Shown: one piece after another, positions 28,475 through 36,808 of the stretch
Numbering within the stretch: position 1 is the stretch's first letter
Layout: each line of letters starts with the position of its first letter
Origin: Methanofollis formosanus
GTDB taxonomy: Archaea > Halobacteriota > Methanomicrobia > Methanomicrobiales > Methanofollaceae
Length of the DNA stretch: 64,000 nucleotides
Assembly (NCBI RefSeq): GCF_019633745.1
Contig: NZ_CP037968.1
Span: 558,001 to 622,000 of the forward strand
Direction: 5' to 3'
Translations under genes and position numbers: made by a program
Notes under the pieces: model-generated
What the model was told of the DNA's origin: nothing
Seen by the model: the letters and a program-made list of their open reading frames with translations, nothing else
Database searches by the model: none

Positions 28475-29245
28475 TTAATGTTCCATTCCTGATTCCAAAC
28501 GGGCGAGAATCTGCTGATCCCCCGGAAGAAGGCCGGCACGCTTCACGGCCTTCACCGCCCGCGAGACCGTATGCACTGCCGGGTTGGTGACCCTGAAATG
28601 GATTGTCCCTTCCCTGAGGTGGGCAAGGAGGTCTTTCGGTCCATCGAAGGGTTCGAGTTCGACGAAAGTTCGGCAGAGTTCGAAGGGAAGATGTGCGTCC
28701 GAACCGGCGGAGAGCATTTTATTGTGGGTCATGGCGTATGTCTCTGCCGTGCCGTTCGCCTCCGGCGAGACGTTCCTGGCATTGTAGCCCTCGATGATAT
28801 CGACCCGGCCGATGACCTCATCCAGGGCGCGCCTCTCGATGGCGCTCGACCTGAAGGTGCAGAAGGGGTGGGGGACGATCGAGATGGCGCCCTGCTCCCT
28901 GATCAGGTCGACGGTCTCGGCGGCGGAGAGACCAGGGGGGATCTCCTCGGTGAGGAAGGCGCCGATCACCTCCCCCTCGGCCGTCGAGATCTCCTCGGCA
29001 CGGATGAAAGGTACGTCGGGGTCGACCGCTCTGATCCGGCGGTAGACCTCTTCGGAGCCGCGGACGGTGTCGTGGTCGCAGACCAGGGCAAGGACCCGGC
29101 GTGTCTGCCATGCCCGGACGACGGCGTCGGTCCCGACGACGGCATCAGGCGAGTAAGAGGTGTGGACATGCATGTCAAGCCTGGCGCGTCCAGCGTCTGC
29201 AGCGGTCGTCTGAACGCGATCAACCGGCCCGTTCCACAATGACAT
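28475..29245 (-). CDS. PHP-domain phosphoesterase
   Basis: The product is a 256-residue PHP (polymerase and histidinol phosphatase) family hydrolase. The metal-binding residues appear in DMHVHTSYSPDAV (HxH), VCDHDTVRG, the glutamate of IRAEEIS, IVPHPF and SAGSDAHLP. Such stand-alone proteins hydrolyse phosphate mono- or diesters; the substrate is unknown. A TATA box lies 26 bases before the ATG at 29245, so the transcript is leaderless. The terpene-synthase-like gene follows on the same strand, and a flavoprotein gene is divergent. Confidence 0.85.
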   Translation of the reverse strand: MSLWNGPVDRVQTTAADAGRARLDMHVHTSYSPDAVVGTDAVVRAWQTRRVLALVCDHDTVRGSEEVYRRIRAVDPDVPFIRAEEISTAEGEVIGAFLTEEIPPGLSAAETVDLIREQGAISIVPHPFCTFRSSAIERRALDEVIGRVDIIEGYNARNVSPEANGTAETYAMTHNKMLSAGSDAHLPFELCRTFVELEPFDGPKDLLAHLREGTIHFRVTNPAVHTVSRAVKAVKRAGLLPGDQQILARLESGMEH

Positions 29246-29265
29246 GAATAGAAATCATGGCCCCC

Positions 29266-29317
29266 AAATTATAGAGGTGCCCGATGGATCTTCTGGGGCC
29301 CTCTATAAAATATAGAG
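29266..29317. promoter_or_regulatory. divergent promoter pair with palindromic TATA
   Basis: The minus-strand TATA (CCTCTATAATTT, 29266-29277) serves the PHP gene. The plus-strand TATA is embedded in a perfect palindrome, CTCTATA-AAA-TATAGAG (29301-29317), about 40 bases before the flavoprotein ATG. Both boxes share the sequence CCTCTATAA, so a common regulator or simple promoter similarity is possible. Confidence 0.55.
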
Positions 29318-29347
29318 TTCGCGGCGACGTTCGACCGCCACCTGTAT

Positions 29348-30445
29348 ATGCCAGGAATGGCAGGATCACCCCCTATGGATATGATCCGGATCCTGGGTGC
29401 AGGCCCGGCCGGGCTCTCCTCGGCCATCGCCCTGGCGAAGGCAGGGTTCGATGTAGAGGTGTACGAAAGGCGGAGAGACGTCGGGATGCGCTTCAGGGGC
29501 GACCTTCAGGGCCTGGAAAACTGGTCGGATGCCACTGACGTCATCGAACGTCTCGGGGAGATCGGAATCAGGCCTACGTTCGAGCACCGCCCCTACCCCC
29601 GTCTCTCGGTCTCAGACGGCCGGGAGGTGCTCTCCTTTGCCTGTCAGAAGCCGGCCTTCTATCTGGTCAGGCGGGGTAACGAACCCGGCAGTCTCGACCA
29701 CGCCCTCAAAGAGCAGGCTCTCGATGCCGGGGCCGAGATCAGGTTCAATGAATCCATCCCGGTGGAGAAAGCCGACATCGTGGCCACCGGTCCCGACAGG
29801 CGGGGCGTGCATGCCGTCGCGAAAGGCTACACCTTCTCGACCTCGATGGACGACCTGGCTTACGGGCTTATCAACACCACCGCATCCAGGAATGGGTATG
29901 CCTATCTCCTCGTGATGAACGGCCGCGGCTGCCTCTGCACGATGCTGACCAGGTGCTTCGACGAGGCAGGGGCCTGTCTGGCCGAGGCCGAACAGGCCTT
30001 CTCCGAACTCGTCGACCTGGAGGTCCGGGAGCCAAAGCCCTGCGGCGGAGTGGGGAGATTTGTCCTGCCGCCGCACTTCCAGGTCCAGAGGAGACGGTAC
30101 GCCGGGGAAGCGGCCGGCCTCCAGGATCCCTTCTGGGGATTCGGGATCCTGTATGCCGTCAGGTCTGGCCGCCTCGCTGCCGAGAGCATCATCAAGGACT
30201 TCGACTACGGCCACGCGGCAGAGGAAGCCTTCGGCGATATGCTGAAAGCCGGCGTGGTCAACCGCTACCTCTGGGACCGGTATGGTCTGGAGAACTATGC
30301 CGGGATCTACCGGCGACTGAGAGGGGTGAAGGATCCGTTGCCGTACCTCCGTTCATTCTACACCTTCAACACCTACCAGAGGCTGCTGTACCGTAAGGCC
30401 GGACGGCACATGGAGGTGCGCTACGGGAAGGTGCCTGTAGCATGA
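29348..30445 (+). CDS. FAD-dependent oxidoreductase, geranylgeranyl reductase-like
   Basis: The product has about 365 residues. The N-terminus has the FAD dinucleotide fold RILGAGPAGLSSAIALAKAG with the downstream acidic VEVYERR. The middle part VATGPDRRGVHAVAKGYTF and the late GFGILYAVRSGRLAAESI segment match the geranylgeranyl reductase/p-hydroxybenzoate hydroxylase superfamily. In archaea these enzymes saturate geranylgeranyl chains of lipids or modify other isoprenoids. The start is uncertain: ATGs at 29348, 29375 and 29381 all precede the Rossmann loop, and the TATA spacing favours the first. It is divergent from the PHP and terpene-synthase-like genes. Confidence 0.8.
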   Translation: MPGMAGSPPMDMIRILGAGPAGLSSAIALAKAGFDVEVYERRRDVGMRFRGDLQGLENWSDATDVIERLGEIGIRPTFEHRPYPRLSVSDGREVLSFACQKPAFYLVRRGNEPGSLDHALKEQALDAGAEIRFNESIPVEKADIVATGPDRRGVHAVAKGYTFSTSMDDLAYGLINTTASRNGYAYLLVMNGRGCLCTMLTRCFDEAGACLAEAEQAFSELVDLEVREPKPCGGVGRFVLPPHFQVQRRRYAGEAAGLQDPFWGFGILYAVRSGRLAAESIIKDFDYGHAAEEAFGDMLKAGVVNRYLWDRYGLENYAGIYRRLRGVKDPLPYLRSFYTFNTYQRLLYRKAGRHMEVRYGKVPVA

Positions 30446-30532
30446 GGTCATGAGAGGGAGGGTACACCTCTACTGTCCCGAATGGTTTTTCACAAATTAT
30501 TTGTACAGATCGGGGACCATGATCTGGGAGAA

Positions 30533-31081
30533 ATGGACCCCCACCCTTCACCCCCAGGTGTAAAAAACCACGACGAACAGAGTTTCATCGAGCGGACGAT
30601 CGAGACATGTCTCTGGAACTCCCGGTTCATCGTGTTGCTTGCCGTCGTTTTCGGGATATTGAGTGCGGTCGTGCTTTTTATCTCGGGTTCGATCGAGATC
30701 GTCACGACGCTGATGCACAGCATCTCGATCGCCGAGGCCTCGGTCAAGCACGAGGAGATCCTGATCGGGATCGTCGGAGCCATCGACTTTTACCTGATCG
30801 GGGTCGTGTTGTTGATCTTCAGTTTCGGGATCTACGAACTCTTCATCTCGAAGATCGACATCGCACGTAAAGAAGGGGACTTCAACAATATCCTCGAGAT
30901 CTATACCCTCGACGACCTCAAAAGCAAGATCATCAAGGTCATCATCATGGTGCTCATCGTCAGTTTCTTCCAGAGGGTGCTCACGATGGAATTCGAGACG
31001 TCGCAGGACATGCTCTTCATGGCCCTCTCGATCCTGGCGATCTCGCTCGGTGTCTATTACATGCACAAGCATAAGGTGTGA
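30533..31081 (+). CDS. YqhA family membrane protein (UPF0114)
   Basis: This 182-residue protein has three or four membrane helices. The pattern LWNSRFIVLLAVVFGILSAVVLF, then IGIVGAIDFYLIGVVLLIFSFGIYELFISKI and a late helix MLFMALSILAISLGVYYMH is typical of the YqhA/UPF0114 family, whose function is unknown. The ATG at 30533 is chosen because GGGAGAA lies directly upstream and the sequence before it is not conserved-looking. It follows the flavoprotein by 87 bases. Confidence 0.85.
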   Translation: MDPHPSPPGVKNHDEQSFIERTIETCLWNSRFIVLLAVVFGILSAVVLFISGSIEIVTTLMHSISIAEASVKHEEILIGIVGAIDFYLIGVVLLIFSFGIYELFISKIDIARKEGDFNNILEIYTLDDLKSKIIKVIIMVLIVSFFQRVLTMEFETSQDMLFMALSILAISLGVYYMHKHKV

Positions 31082-31132
31082 GTGGCCGGGGGGATGGGCA
31101 CCTCCATCTTTTCAGATCGTTTTTGTGTGACC

Positions 31133-32325
31133 TGCTTTGTAGAATTGGGCATGAACCCGCAGCTCAAGCATACGGGATGAAAATCTCTCTTCGGTTGATC
31201 TCTCCTTTTCAGGACAGGAGAACTGGTTGATACCTCGCTCCATCGCCGCCCCCACCCCATCTCATCTTCTCGCGAGATGGCAGGAACGATCGTGCGATAG
31301 GGGGTGGCACGCCTGATCATCACGCTTTCCCATACATCGGTGCCGGGGGCGCTGCCCCCCGAACCCCGGAATGAAGATAGGACCGGGAAGGCAGAGTGTT
31401 GATCGTTCAGAGGGTGTTTCTGTCCTCTGCGTATCAAGTCCATGCAGATGCTTGGGGCGGTAAAATCATTATCCGCATCCCCAGAGCCAATATTCTGGAT
31501 CATTTTCATAGTAATTCATCATGAGGCGAGATCACGCCTCAAGCATACGGGATGAAAATATCATCTCAGGACTGGATCGATTCTTGACTCTCATCCTTGC
31601 GTTCGAGGAGTGAATCGAAGTCGAGCATCGTGCCGCCCCGCCCCTATCTTCGTCGTGGGGGGGCCCGGGGGGCAACGCCCCCCGGCGCGAGACGGCGGTG
31701 AAGATGCTGCGATGAGGGCGGCCGATCCATCAGAAGAATTTTCTATCCTCTGCGTATTGGCCTCAACGGGATATGGCGAGTTCAAATTCTCATGCAAACC
31801 TGAAGAGAGGATCGTCAGGATCATTTTCATAGTAAATCATCTTGATGGTTCTCTTCGACGGGGGGCTGGCCGCCCCCCGAACCCCCCACACGAAGATAGG
31901 AGGCGGACTGCAACCCCACTTTCAGGGTCATTTCTCCGCCTTCCGCCCCAATCTTCATCCAGGGGGCCCGGGGGCGGAGCCCCCGGCATGAGCATGAGGG
32001 AAGGCGATGGATTCAGTTCACAGGGGGATTGAGGTGATGAAAAGAGGATGGTTTCTACAGAGCCCTCTTTTCAAGACAGGAGAATCGGCGGGGATCTTGT
32101 TCCATGGCCGCCCCGCTCCTATCTTCGTCGTGGGGGGTTCCGGGGGGTGCAACCCCCCAGCGCGAGATGACGGTGAAGATCCGACGATAGGGGCGGCACA
32201 TCGGATCATCATCTGCCTTCCACCCGGACGTTTTGAACATTCGCCTTTTCACACCCTCACGCCGGGGGCGCCGCCCTCAGACTCCATGGATGAAGATAGG
32301 GGCGGGAAGGCAGAGGTCTGATCAT
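31133..32325. repeat. composite GC-rich repeat island 5
   Basis: The first unit, 31133-32064, is bounded by TGCTTTGTAGAA and the exact inverted end TTCTACAGAGCC (32053-32064). It contains a hairpin near 31152-31166, a GCCTTCCC/GGGAAGGC arm and a second hairpin TGAGGCG-AGATCA-CGCCTCA (31522-31541). A palindromic module (about 31633-31715), the conserved spacer and the long GC arms follow. Another palindromic module (32107-32190) and arm lie after it. The island sits between two genes on the same strand. Confidence 0.9.
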
Positions 32326-32429
32326 GCCAAACCCCCCCGGGCCCCCAGATCTCCTCTCCCTTCACCAACCGCGGTGGCGGGTCCGCCGGGCGGGGTCACT
32401 TTCATATAACGTCAGGAACAGGTGCGGGC

Positions 32430-33413
32430 ATGAGTGTCATCCACAGATCCCTCGCACTCGCGTGCCTGCTCGCCCTCTGCCTCTGCACCACGGTGGGCAC
32501 GGCCCATGTCCCGGTCCAGGGCGGAGAGAACGACCACCTCGACCATGCCCTCGCCGTCGAAGACCCGGAAAAGTCCTGGGTGGTCTACGACACCCTCCCG
32601 CCCGGCGGCGGGGTGAAGTACTACCGCTTCGACCTGGAAGAAGGAGACGAACTCCGCCTCGGCCTCTTCACCCCCGGCCGTCCCGCCTCGCTGCCGACGC
32701 TGGTGGTAATGGGGCCGGAAGTCGCCCCCTCCGGGGCCGTCCCCTCCGGCGTCGAGGTCCCGCCGGACACCGGCGCCGTCGTCGTGGAGAGCACCCCACC
32801 CGAACGTCCCGAGTACGAACCCTTCACCCCCTCGGCACTCTATCCGGTGGCGGCATACACTCTCGTCGCCACCGTGCCGGGCACCTATTATGCCGCTGTC
32901 GCCGGAGACGAAGGGAACTTCGGGCTCTCGGTCGGGTTCAGAGAGGAGTTTTCACCCTCAGAGTGGCTCGGGGTCCCGCTCTCCGTGGTCGGCGTCCATC
33001 TCTGGGAGGGGCAGTCTCCGGCCCTGGTCTTCGGCCCCCTCGTGTTGACCCTGGCACTCGGCGCCGTCTTTCTCTTCCGGGCACCGCGGCGCCCCGACCT
33101 GCCCGGGCTCCTGGCCCTTGTGGCCGGACTGCTGTATGTCGGCGGAGGGGCGATGGTCCTCCTCCAGATGGGGATCACCCTCGCGCAGACCGGATGGGCC
33201 GCTTCGGCCCTGTTCACCCTCCTCTTCGCCCTCGGCCCGATGCTCCTCGGCGTCGTCGCCCTCAGGGCCGGGATGGAGAGCGAGCGGAAGGGCTTTTTCC
33301 TGAAGATGGCCGGCGTCGGGCTGCTCGGCCTCCTTCTCTGGGCCGGGTTGGTCCTCGGACCGCTCCTTGCCCTGGCCGCGGCCCTGGCCGGCGCCTTCTG
33401 GAGAGGAAGGTAG
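32430..33413 (+). CDS. exported/membrane protein of unknown function
   Basis: This 327-residue protein has a signal peptide (SLALACLLALCLCTTVGTAHV). An extracytoplasmic beta-rich domain of about 150 residues follows, with a segment KYYRFDLEEGDELRLGLFTPG that resembles pre-peptidase C-type or carbohydrate-binding folds. Four C-terminal membrane helices complete it (from LVFGPLVLTLALGAVFLF onward). The last helices are Leu/Ala/Gly rich. I do not recognise a named family. A TATA-like element (TTTCATATAACG, about 32400-32411) precedes it. The reductase gene starts 43 bases downstream on the same strand. Confidence 0.72.
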   Translation: MSVIHRSLALACLLALCLCTTVGTAHVPVQGGENDHLDHALAVEDPEKSWVVYDTLPPGGGVKYYRFDLEEGDELRLGLFTPGRPASLPTLVVMGPEVAPSGAVPSGVEVPPDTGAVVVESTPPERPEYEPFTPSALYPVAAYTLVATVPGTYYAAVAGDEGNFGLSVGFREEFSPSEWLGVPLSVVGVHLWEGQSPALVFGPLVLTLALGAVFLFRAPRRPDLPGLLALVAGLLYVGGGAMVLLQMGITLAQTGWAASALFTLLFALGPMLLGVVALRAGMESERKGFFLKMAGVGLLGLLLWAGLVLGPLLALAAALAGAFWRGR

Positions 33414-33456
33414 CGGGATACCGTTATCCTGTCGTGCACCGAACGATACCAGAGAT

Positions 33457-34398
33457 ATGACTGAACCAGAACGACCCGTAGTCCTGATCCTTGGTGCGGG
33501 AGGGGTGGGCCTCTCCCTTGCCGGGGCACTTGCCGGGGTCGCCAGGGTCGCCGTCGCATGCCGGCCGCGCCATGCCGCGGCGGTCAGGCGAGACGGTCTC
33601 GTGATGGAAGGGGTCTGGGGGGAGCGCACCGTGCGGGAGATCGCCTGCGTCGCCGGGCCCGGAGAGGCGCCGCCAGCACCCGACCTCGTCATCGTCACGG
33701 CGAAGGGCTTTGACACCAGAGCGGTCTGCGAGGAGTACGCCGACGTGCTCAGGGGGAGGACCGTCGCCAGTCTTCAGAACGGGATCGGCAACGAAGAGGT
33801 CATCGCCGACTATGCCGGGACCGTCATCGGCGGCACGGTCACCACCAACTTCTCGGTCGTCGGCGACGGGCATGTGAGGGTGAAGAGCCAGAGCAGTCCG
33901 ATGGTCTTTGGCCTCTGGTCGGGCCCGGATGCCGACGCACTCCCACGCCTCGTCGACCTGATACGCTCGGCCGGCATTCTCGTCGAGGCCAGCACCGATA
34001 TCAGGTCGGCAAAATGGTCGAAGTCGCTCCTGAACCTCTCGGTCAATCCGATCTGCGCCCTCCTCTCCATCCCGGTCGGAAAGGCGGCCGACCCCCGCCT
34101 GCAGCGGGTGATCAGGGAGATCGTCTCAGAGACCTTCGCGGTGATGGATGCGGAGGGAGTCGGGACAAGATGGCCGTCTGCAGAAGCCTATCTCGATCAC
34201 CTCTTCGCGGTGCAGGTCCCGGACTTCGCCACCGCCTACCCCTCGATGTACTATGACATCCAGGCGGGACGGAGGACCGAGATCGACCTTCTCAACGGCT
34301 ACATCGCCGACCTGGGAGAGCGACGCGGGATCCCGACGCCGTACAACCGGTGCATCGCCGACCTCGTCAGGTTCAGGGAGATTGACGAGAGGAAATAG
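33457..34398 (+). CDS. ketopantoate reductase family protein (PanE/ApbA-like)
   Basis: The product has 313 residues. The N-terminal Rossmann domain starts VLILGAGGVGLSLAGALAG (NADPH loop), with SLQNGIGNEE and GGTVTTNFSV as family landmarks. The C-terminal helical domain contains KWSKSLLNLSVNPICAL with the catalytic lysine, and a final PTPYNRCIADLV. It probably reduces 2-dehydropantoate to pantoate for coenzyme A, consistent with the archaeal pantoate kinase route. Other 2-oxoacid reductases share this fold, so the symbol is withheld. The ATG at 33457 lies just before the Rossmann loop. Confidence 0.83.
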   Translation: MTEPERPVVLILGAGGVGLSLAGALAGVARVAVACRPRHAAAVRRDGLVMEGVWGERTVREIACVAGPGEAPPAPDLVIVTAKGFDTRAVCEEYADVLRGRTVASLQNGIGNEEVIADYAGTVIGGTVTTNFSVVGDGHVRVKSQSSPMVFGLWSGPDADALPRLVDLIRSAGILVEASTDIRSAKWSKSLLNLSVNPICALLSIPVGKAADPRLQRVIREIVSETFAVMDAEGVGTRWPSAEAYLDHLFAVQVPDFATAYPSMYYDIQAGRRTEIDLLNGYIADLGERRGIPTPYNRCIADLVRFREIDERK

Positions 34399-34423
34399 GT
34401 CGGGCACTCCTCCCATATCATTC

Positions 34424-35383
34424 TCATACAGACGCAATGAGGGCGTCCAGGACCCGCCTGCTCTCTGCCATCGCCTCCAGCGTCCGTTTCATGATCCTCC
34501 CGTCCCGCAGTTCCCGGCCCTCGTCGGTCCCGTGAGCGGCGGCATATCCGGTCAGGAGCGTGACCTCCTCGTCGGTGAGCACGGTCCTCCCGGGGTCGGG
34601 GAAGGGGAGGATCTCAAGGGTCACCCTCTCCCCGGCAAGATACCCGGCGATACGCCTGAACCCCCCAAGCCCGATCTCCCCCTCGCCCACCGGCCGGTGG
34701 TCGGAGACGTGGGAGCGCGGATGAGGACTCTCCGGGGTGCAGTCGTGGACATGATACGCCACCGGCACACCGGTCGCCCTGACCTCTCCGATGAACCGAC
34801 TCATGGACTCGACGGCCTTTCCCCTTCTCTGCCTCACTTTTTTTCTGAAATAGTAGTAGAGATGTCCGGTGTCGACGCAGGCCCCCACCGACTCCGCCCC
34901 TGTCGCCCTGACCGCCTCCATCAGCCCGATATAATCACGGGGGACAAGGCGCCCGCTGAACTCCACGTACAGGATCTTCCCATGCCGCCTGAGGTGCGGG
35001 TCGATCGCCCTGCAGGCACCGGCATATGCCTCCAGTCTGGATGCCGAGAGAGTCCCGGCGTGCGGGTCGGTCTCGTCGTGGACGATGACCGCGGTGCCGG
35101 GAAGCAGATCGAGGAGGGCGACCGCCGCCTCGATAGAGTGTCTGTTCCGGCCCGGGTCGTCGTCGGAGAAATAAAAATCAAACTCCTTCCCCCTCCTGAG
35201 GTGTATCGAGACCTCGGGTGCCCGGGGAAGACCTGCCAGGAAATTCTTCAGGGTCTCCAGGTCGCGCCGCGACCTGATACCGACCTCAAGGCCCATCCGG
35301 TGCCGGCAGGCAAACCGCGCCTGCATCTCCATGAGCGCCTCGTCCCCGCCCCTGAGGTCGAACCTGATAAAGTAGTCGGGCAT
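34424..35383 (-). CDS. TIM-barrel protein, sugar isomerase/endonuclease IV-like
   Basis: This 319-residue protein appears to be a TIM barrel of the xylose-isomerase-like (AP endonuclease 2) superfamily. Metal-ligand-like segments are ILYVEFSGR, ACVDTGHLYYY, VAYHVHDCTP and VTLEILPFPDP. The precise substrate is unknown and DNA repair is not implied. The ATG at 35383 is preferred over a start 75 bases upstream because GGGAGG precedes it and the longer frame overlaps the divergent gene. Its stop lies 25 bases from the convergent reductase stop. Confidence 0.7.
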   Translation of the reverse strand: MPDYFIRFDLRGGDEALMEMQARFACRHRMGLEVGIRSRRDLETLKNFLAGLPRAPEVSIHLRRGKEFDFYFSDDDPGRNRHSIEAAVALLDLLPGTAVIVHDETDPHAGTLSASRLEAYAGACRAIDPHLRRHGKILYVEFSGRLVPRDYIGLMEAVRATGAESVGACVDTGHLYYYFRKKVRQRRGKAVESMSRFIGEVRATGVPVAYHVHDCTPESPHPRSHVSDHRPVGEGEIGLGGFRRIAGYLAGERVTLEILPFPDPGRTVLTDEEVTLLTGYAAAHGTDEGRELRDGRIMKRTLEAMAESRRVLDALIASV

Positions 35384-35439
35384 GCCTCCCGGCAGATGAA
35401 CGTCCGGCCCCTGGTTAAAAGTTTGCCGGCGGAGAGTAT

Positions 35440-36366
35440 ATGAACGGGGGCCGTGCACTCATCCTCATGGCCTGGAAGCGGGCCCTCCTTGAAGAGCGAG
35501 AGGTCCGAACTTCGGAAGGGACGTTTGTCATCACCCTTGAGAGAGAAGACCTCTCGGCCCTGTACCCCGACATGGAGCGTTACACCCTCACGCTCAGGGC
35601 CGGAAAAAAGGAGGTCGCCGTCTTCAGGACCAACACCTACGAATACTCCCCGACCGTCGGTCTCGACCCCTCATCGGTCGCCAGGCATCGCGCCTTGATC
35701 TGGGAAGAGGGGTTGAAGGACGAACCCCTCGACTTCCTCGAATATCTCGGAAAAGAAGAGACCCGGCGCCCGCCGGCCCTCTCGCTCACCGACGTGCTCG
35801 TCGTCCAGGGCAGTCCGCGGGCCGATGGGAACTGCAGCATCCTCGCCGGGTGGGTCGCCGAAGAGGTCAGGGCTGCAGGAAAGTCGGTGCAGGTGCTCTA
35901 TCCGGACGACATGGAGATCCATCCGTGCATCGGGTGTTACCAGTGCTACAACACCGGCGCCTGCACCTTCGAGGACGAGATGGAGGGGGTCGTCCGCGCC
36001 CTGCGGTCTGCCCGCCTCCTCGTCGTCTGTTCGCCGGTCTACACCAGCACCGTCCCGTCAGGGCTCAAGGCCCTCGTCGACCGCTGCCAGGCCCTGCACG
36101 CCGCCCTGAACTTCACGGGGAGGGGGCGGCTGAGGGGCACATCCGGCCTTCTCCTCGGCGTCTGCGGCCGGAAGGGCCGGGAAAACTTTGCATATCTCGC
36201 ACCGGTCGTCGAGGTCTTCATGGAGAACCTCGGGATCGTCCCGGCCGGTGAGGTGCTCATCGACGGGATCGACCGGGTGCGGGACGTCAGGACGATACCC
36301 GGCCAGGAAGGACGGGTGCGGGAAGCAGTGCGGGCCGCGCTCAGTATCTCGCGTTGTCCTTCATGA
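35440..36366 (+). CDS. iron-sulfur flavoprotein / NAD(P)H-dependent FMN reductase-like
   Basis: The product has 308 residues. Residues about 1-110 form an uncharacterised N-terminal extension. The rest is a flavodoxin-like FMN domain starting VLVVQGSPRADGNCSIL. The cysteine cluster CIGCYQCYNTGAC (CX2CX2CX5C) matches the [4Fe-4S] site of archaeal iron-sulfur flavoproteins, which carry electrons and may reduce O2 or H2O2. SPVYTSTVPSGLKALVDR is the second FMN-contact segment. The ATG at 35440 follows GGAGAG; 35467 is an alternative. The last 26 bases overlap the convergent cheW gene. Confidence 0.82.
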   Translation: MNGGRALILMAWKRALLEEREVRTSEGTFVITLEREDLSALYPDMERYTLTLRAGKKEVAVFRTNTYEYSPTVGLDPSSVARHRALIWEEGLKDEPLDFLEYLGKEETRRPPALSLTDVLVVQGSPRADGNCSILAGWVAEEVRAAGKSVQVLYPDDMEIHPCIGCYQCYNTGACTFEDEMEGVVRALRSARLLVVCSPVYTSTVPSGLKALVDRCQALHAALNFTGRGRLRGTSGLLLGVCGRKGRENFAYLAPVVEVFMENLGIVPAGEVLIDGIDRVRDVRTIPGQEGRVREAVRAALSISRCPS

Positions 36367-36799
36367 TCCTGAGCATATCCAGCCAGATCACGAGTTCACC
36401 CTTCTCGGCGTCCTCGTCGCCGTTCTTGATGATCCCCTTCACAAAGCCGTCGGCACCGAGGGCCTGCTCGATCTGCTCGACGTTCTTCTCCGATACCTGG
36501 ATGACGCTGTGGACATCGCCAACGATCACCCCGACGTTCGCCCCGCCGGTCGCCTCCGGCATCAGCACGATGATCTTCTTTGGTATGTCGGTCTCGGGAT
36601 CAGGGACGCCGAGGAGCGCGGCGAGGTCGATGACGGTGGTCACCTCGCCCCTGAGATTGATCAGTCCGGCGATATGAGCCGAGGCCCTGGGGACCGGGGT
36701 GATCGGGATCATCTCCACGATCTCCCGGGCCAGGTAGATGTCCAGAGCATAACGCTCCCCGCCCAGTTCGAATTTCACGACATCGACAGTTTCTGGCAT
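36341..36799 (-). CDS. cheW: chemotaxis coupling protein CheW
   Basis: This 152-residue CheW-type SH3-like protein has the family pattern VVKFELGGERYALDIYLAREIVEMIPITPVPR, then GLINLRGEVTTVIDLAALLG and a late VKGIIKNGDE. It links chemoreceptors to the CheA kinase inside the cell. It follows the chemoreceptor gene by 9 bases on the same strand, so the pair is an operon. cheA, cheY and the other chemotaxis genes are not in this window. Confidence 0.94.
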   Translation of the reverse strand: MPETVDVVKFELGGERYALDIYLAREIVEMIPITPVPRASAHIAGLINLRGEVTTVIDLAALLGVPDPETDIPKKIIVLMPEATGGANVGVIVGDVHSVIQVSEKNVEQIEQALGADGFVKGIIKNGDEDAEKGELVIWLDMLRIMKDNARY

Positions 36800-36808
36800 G
36801 GCACGGCC

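Noticed and set aside
32324-33460. 378-codon frame overlapping the exported-protein gene
   Set aside because: It is an out-of-frame Arg/Pro-rich shadow. The real frame has a signal peptide and four membrane helices.
34424-35383. Endonuclease IV (DNA repair) as a firm name
   Set aside because: The barrel fold fits, but the full set of three-zinc ligands of endonuclease IV could not be matched.
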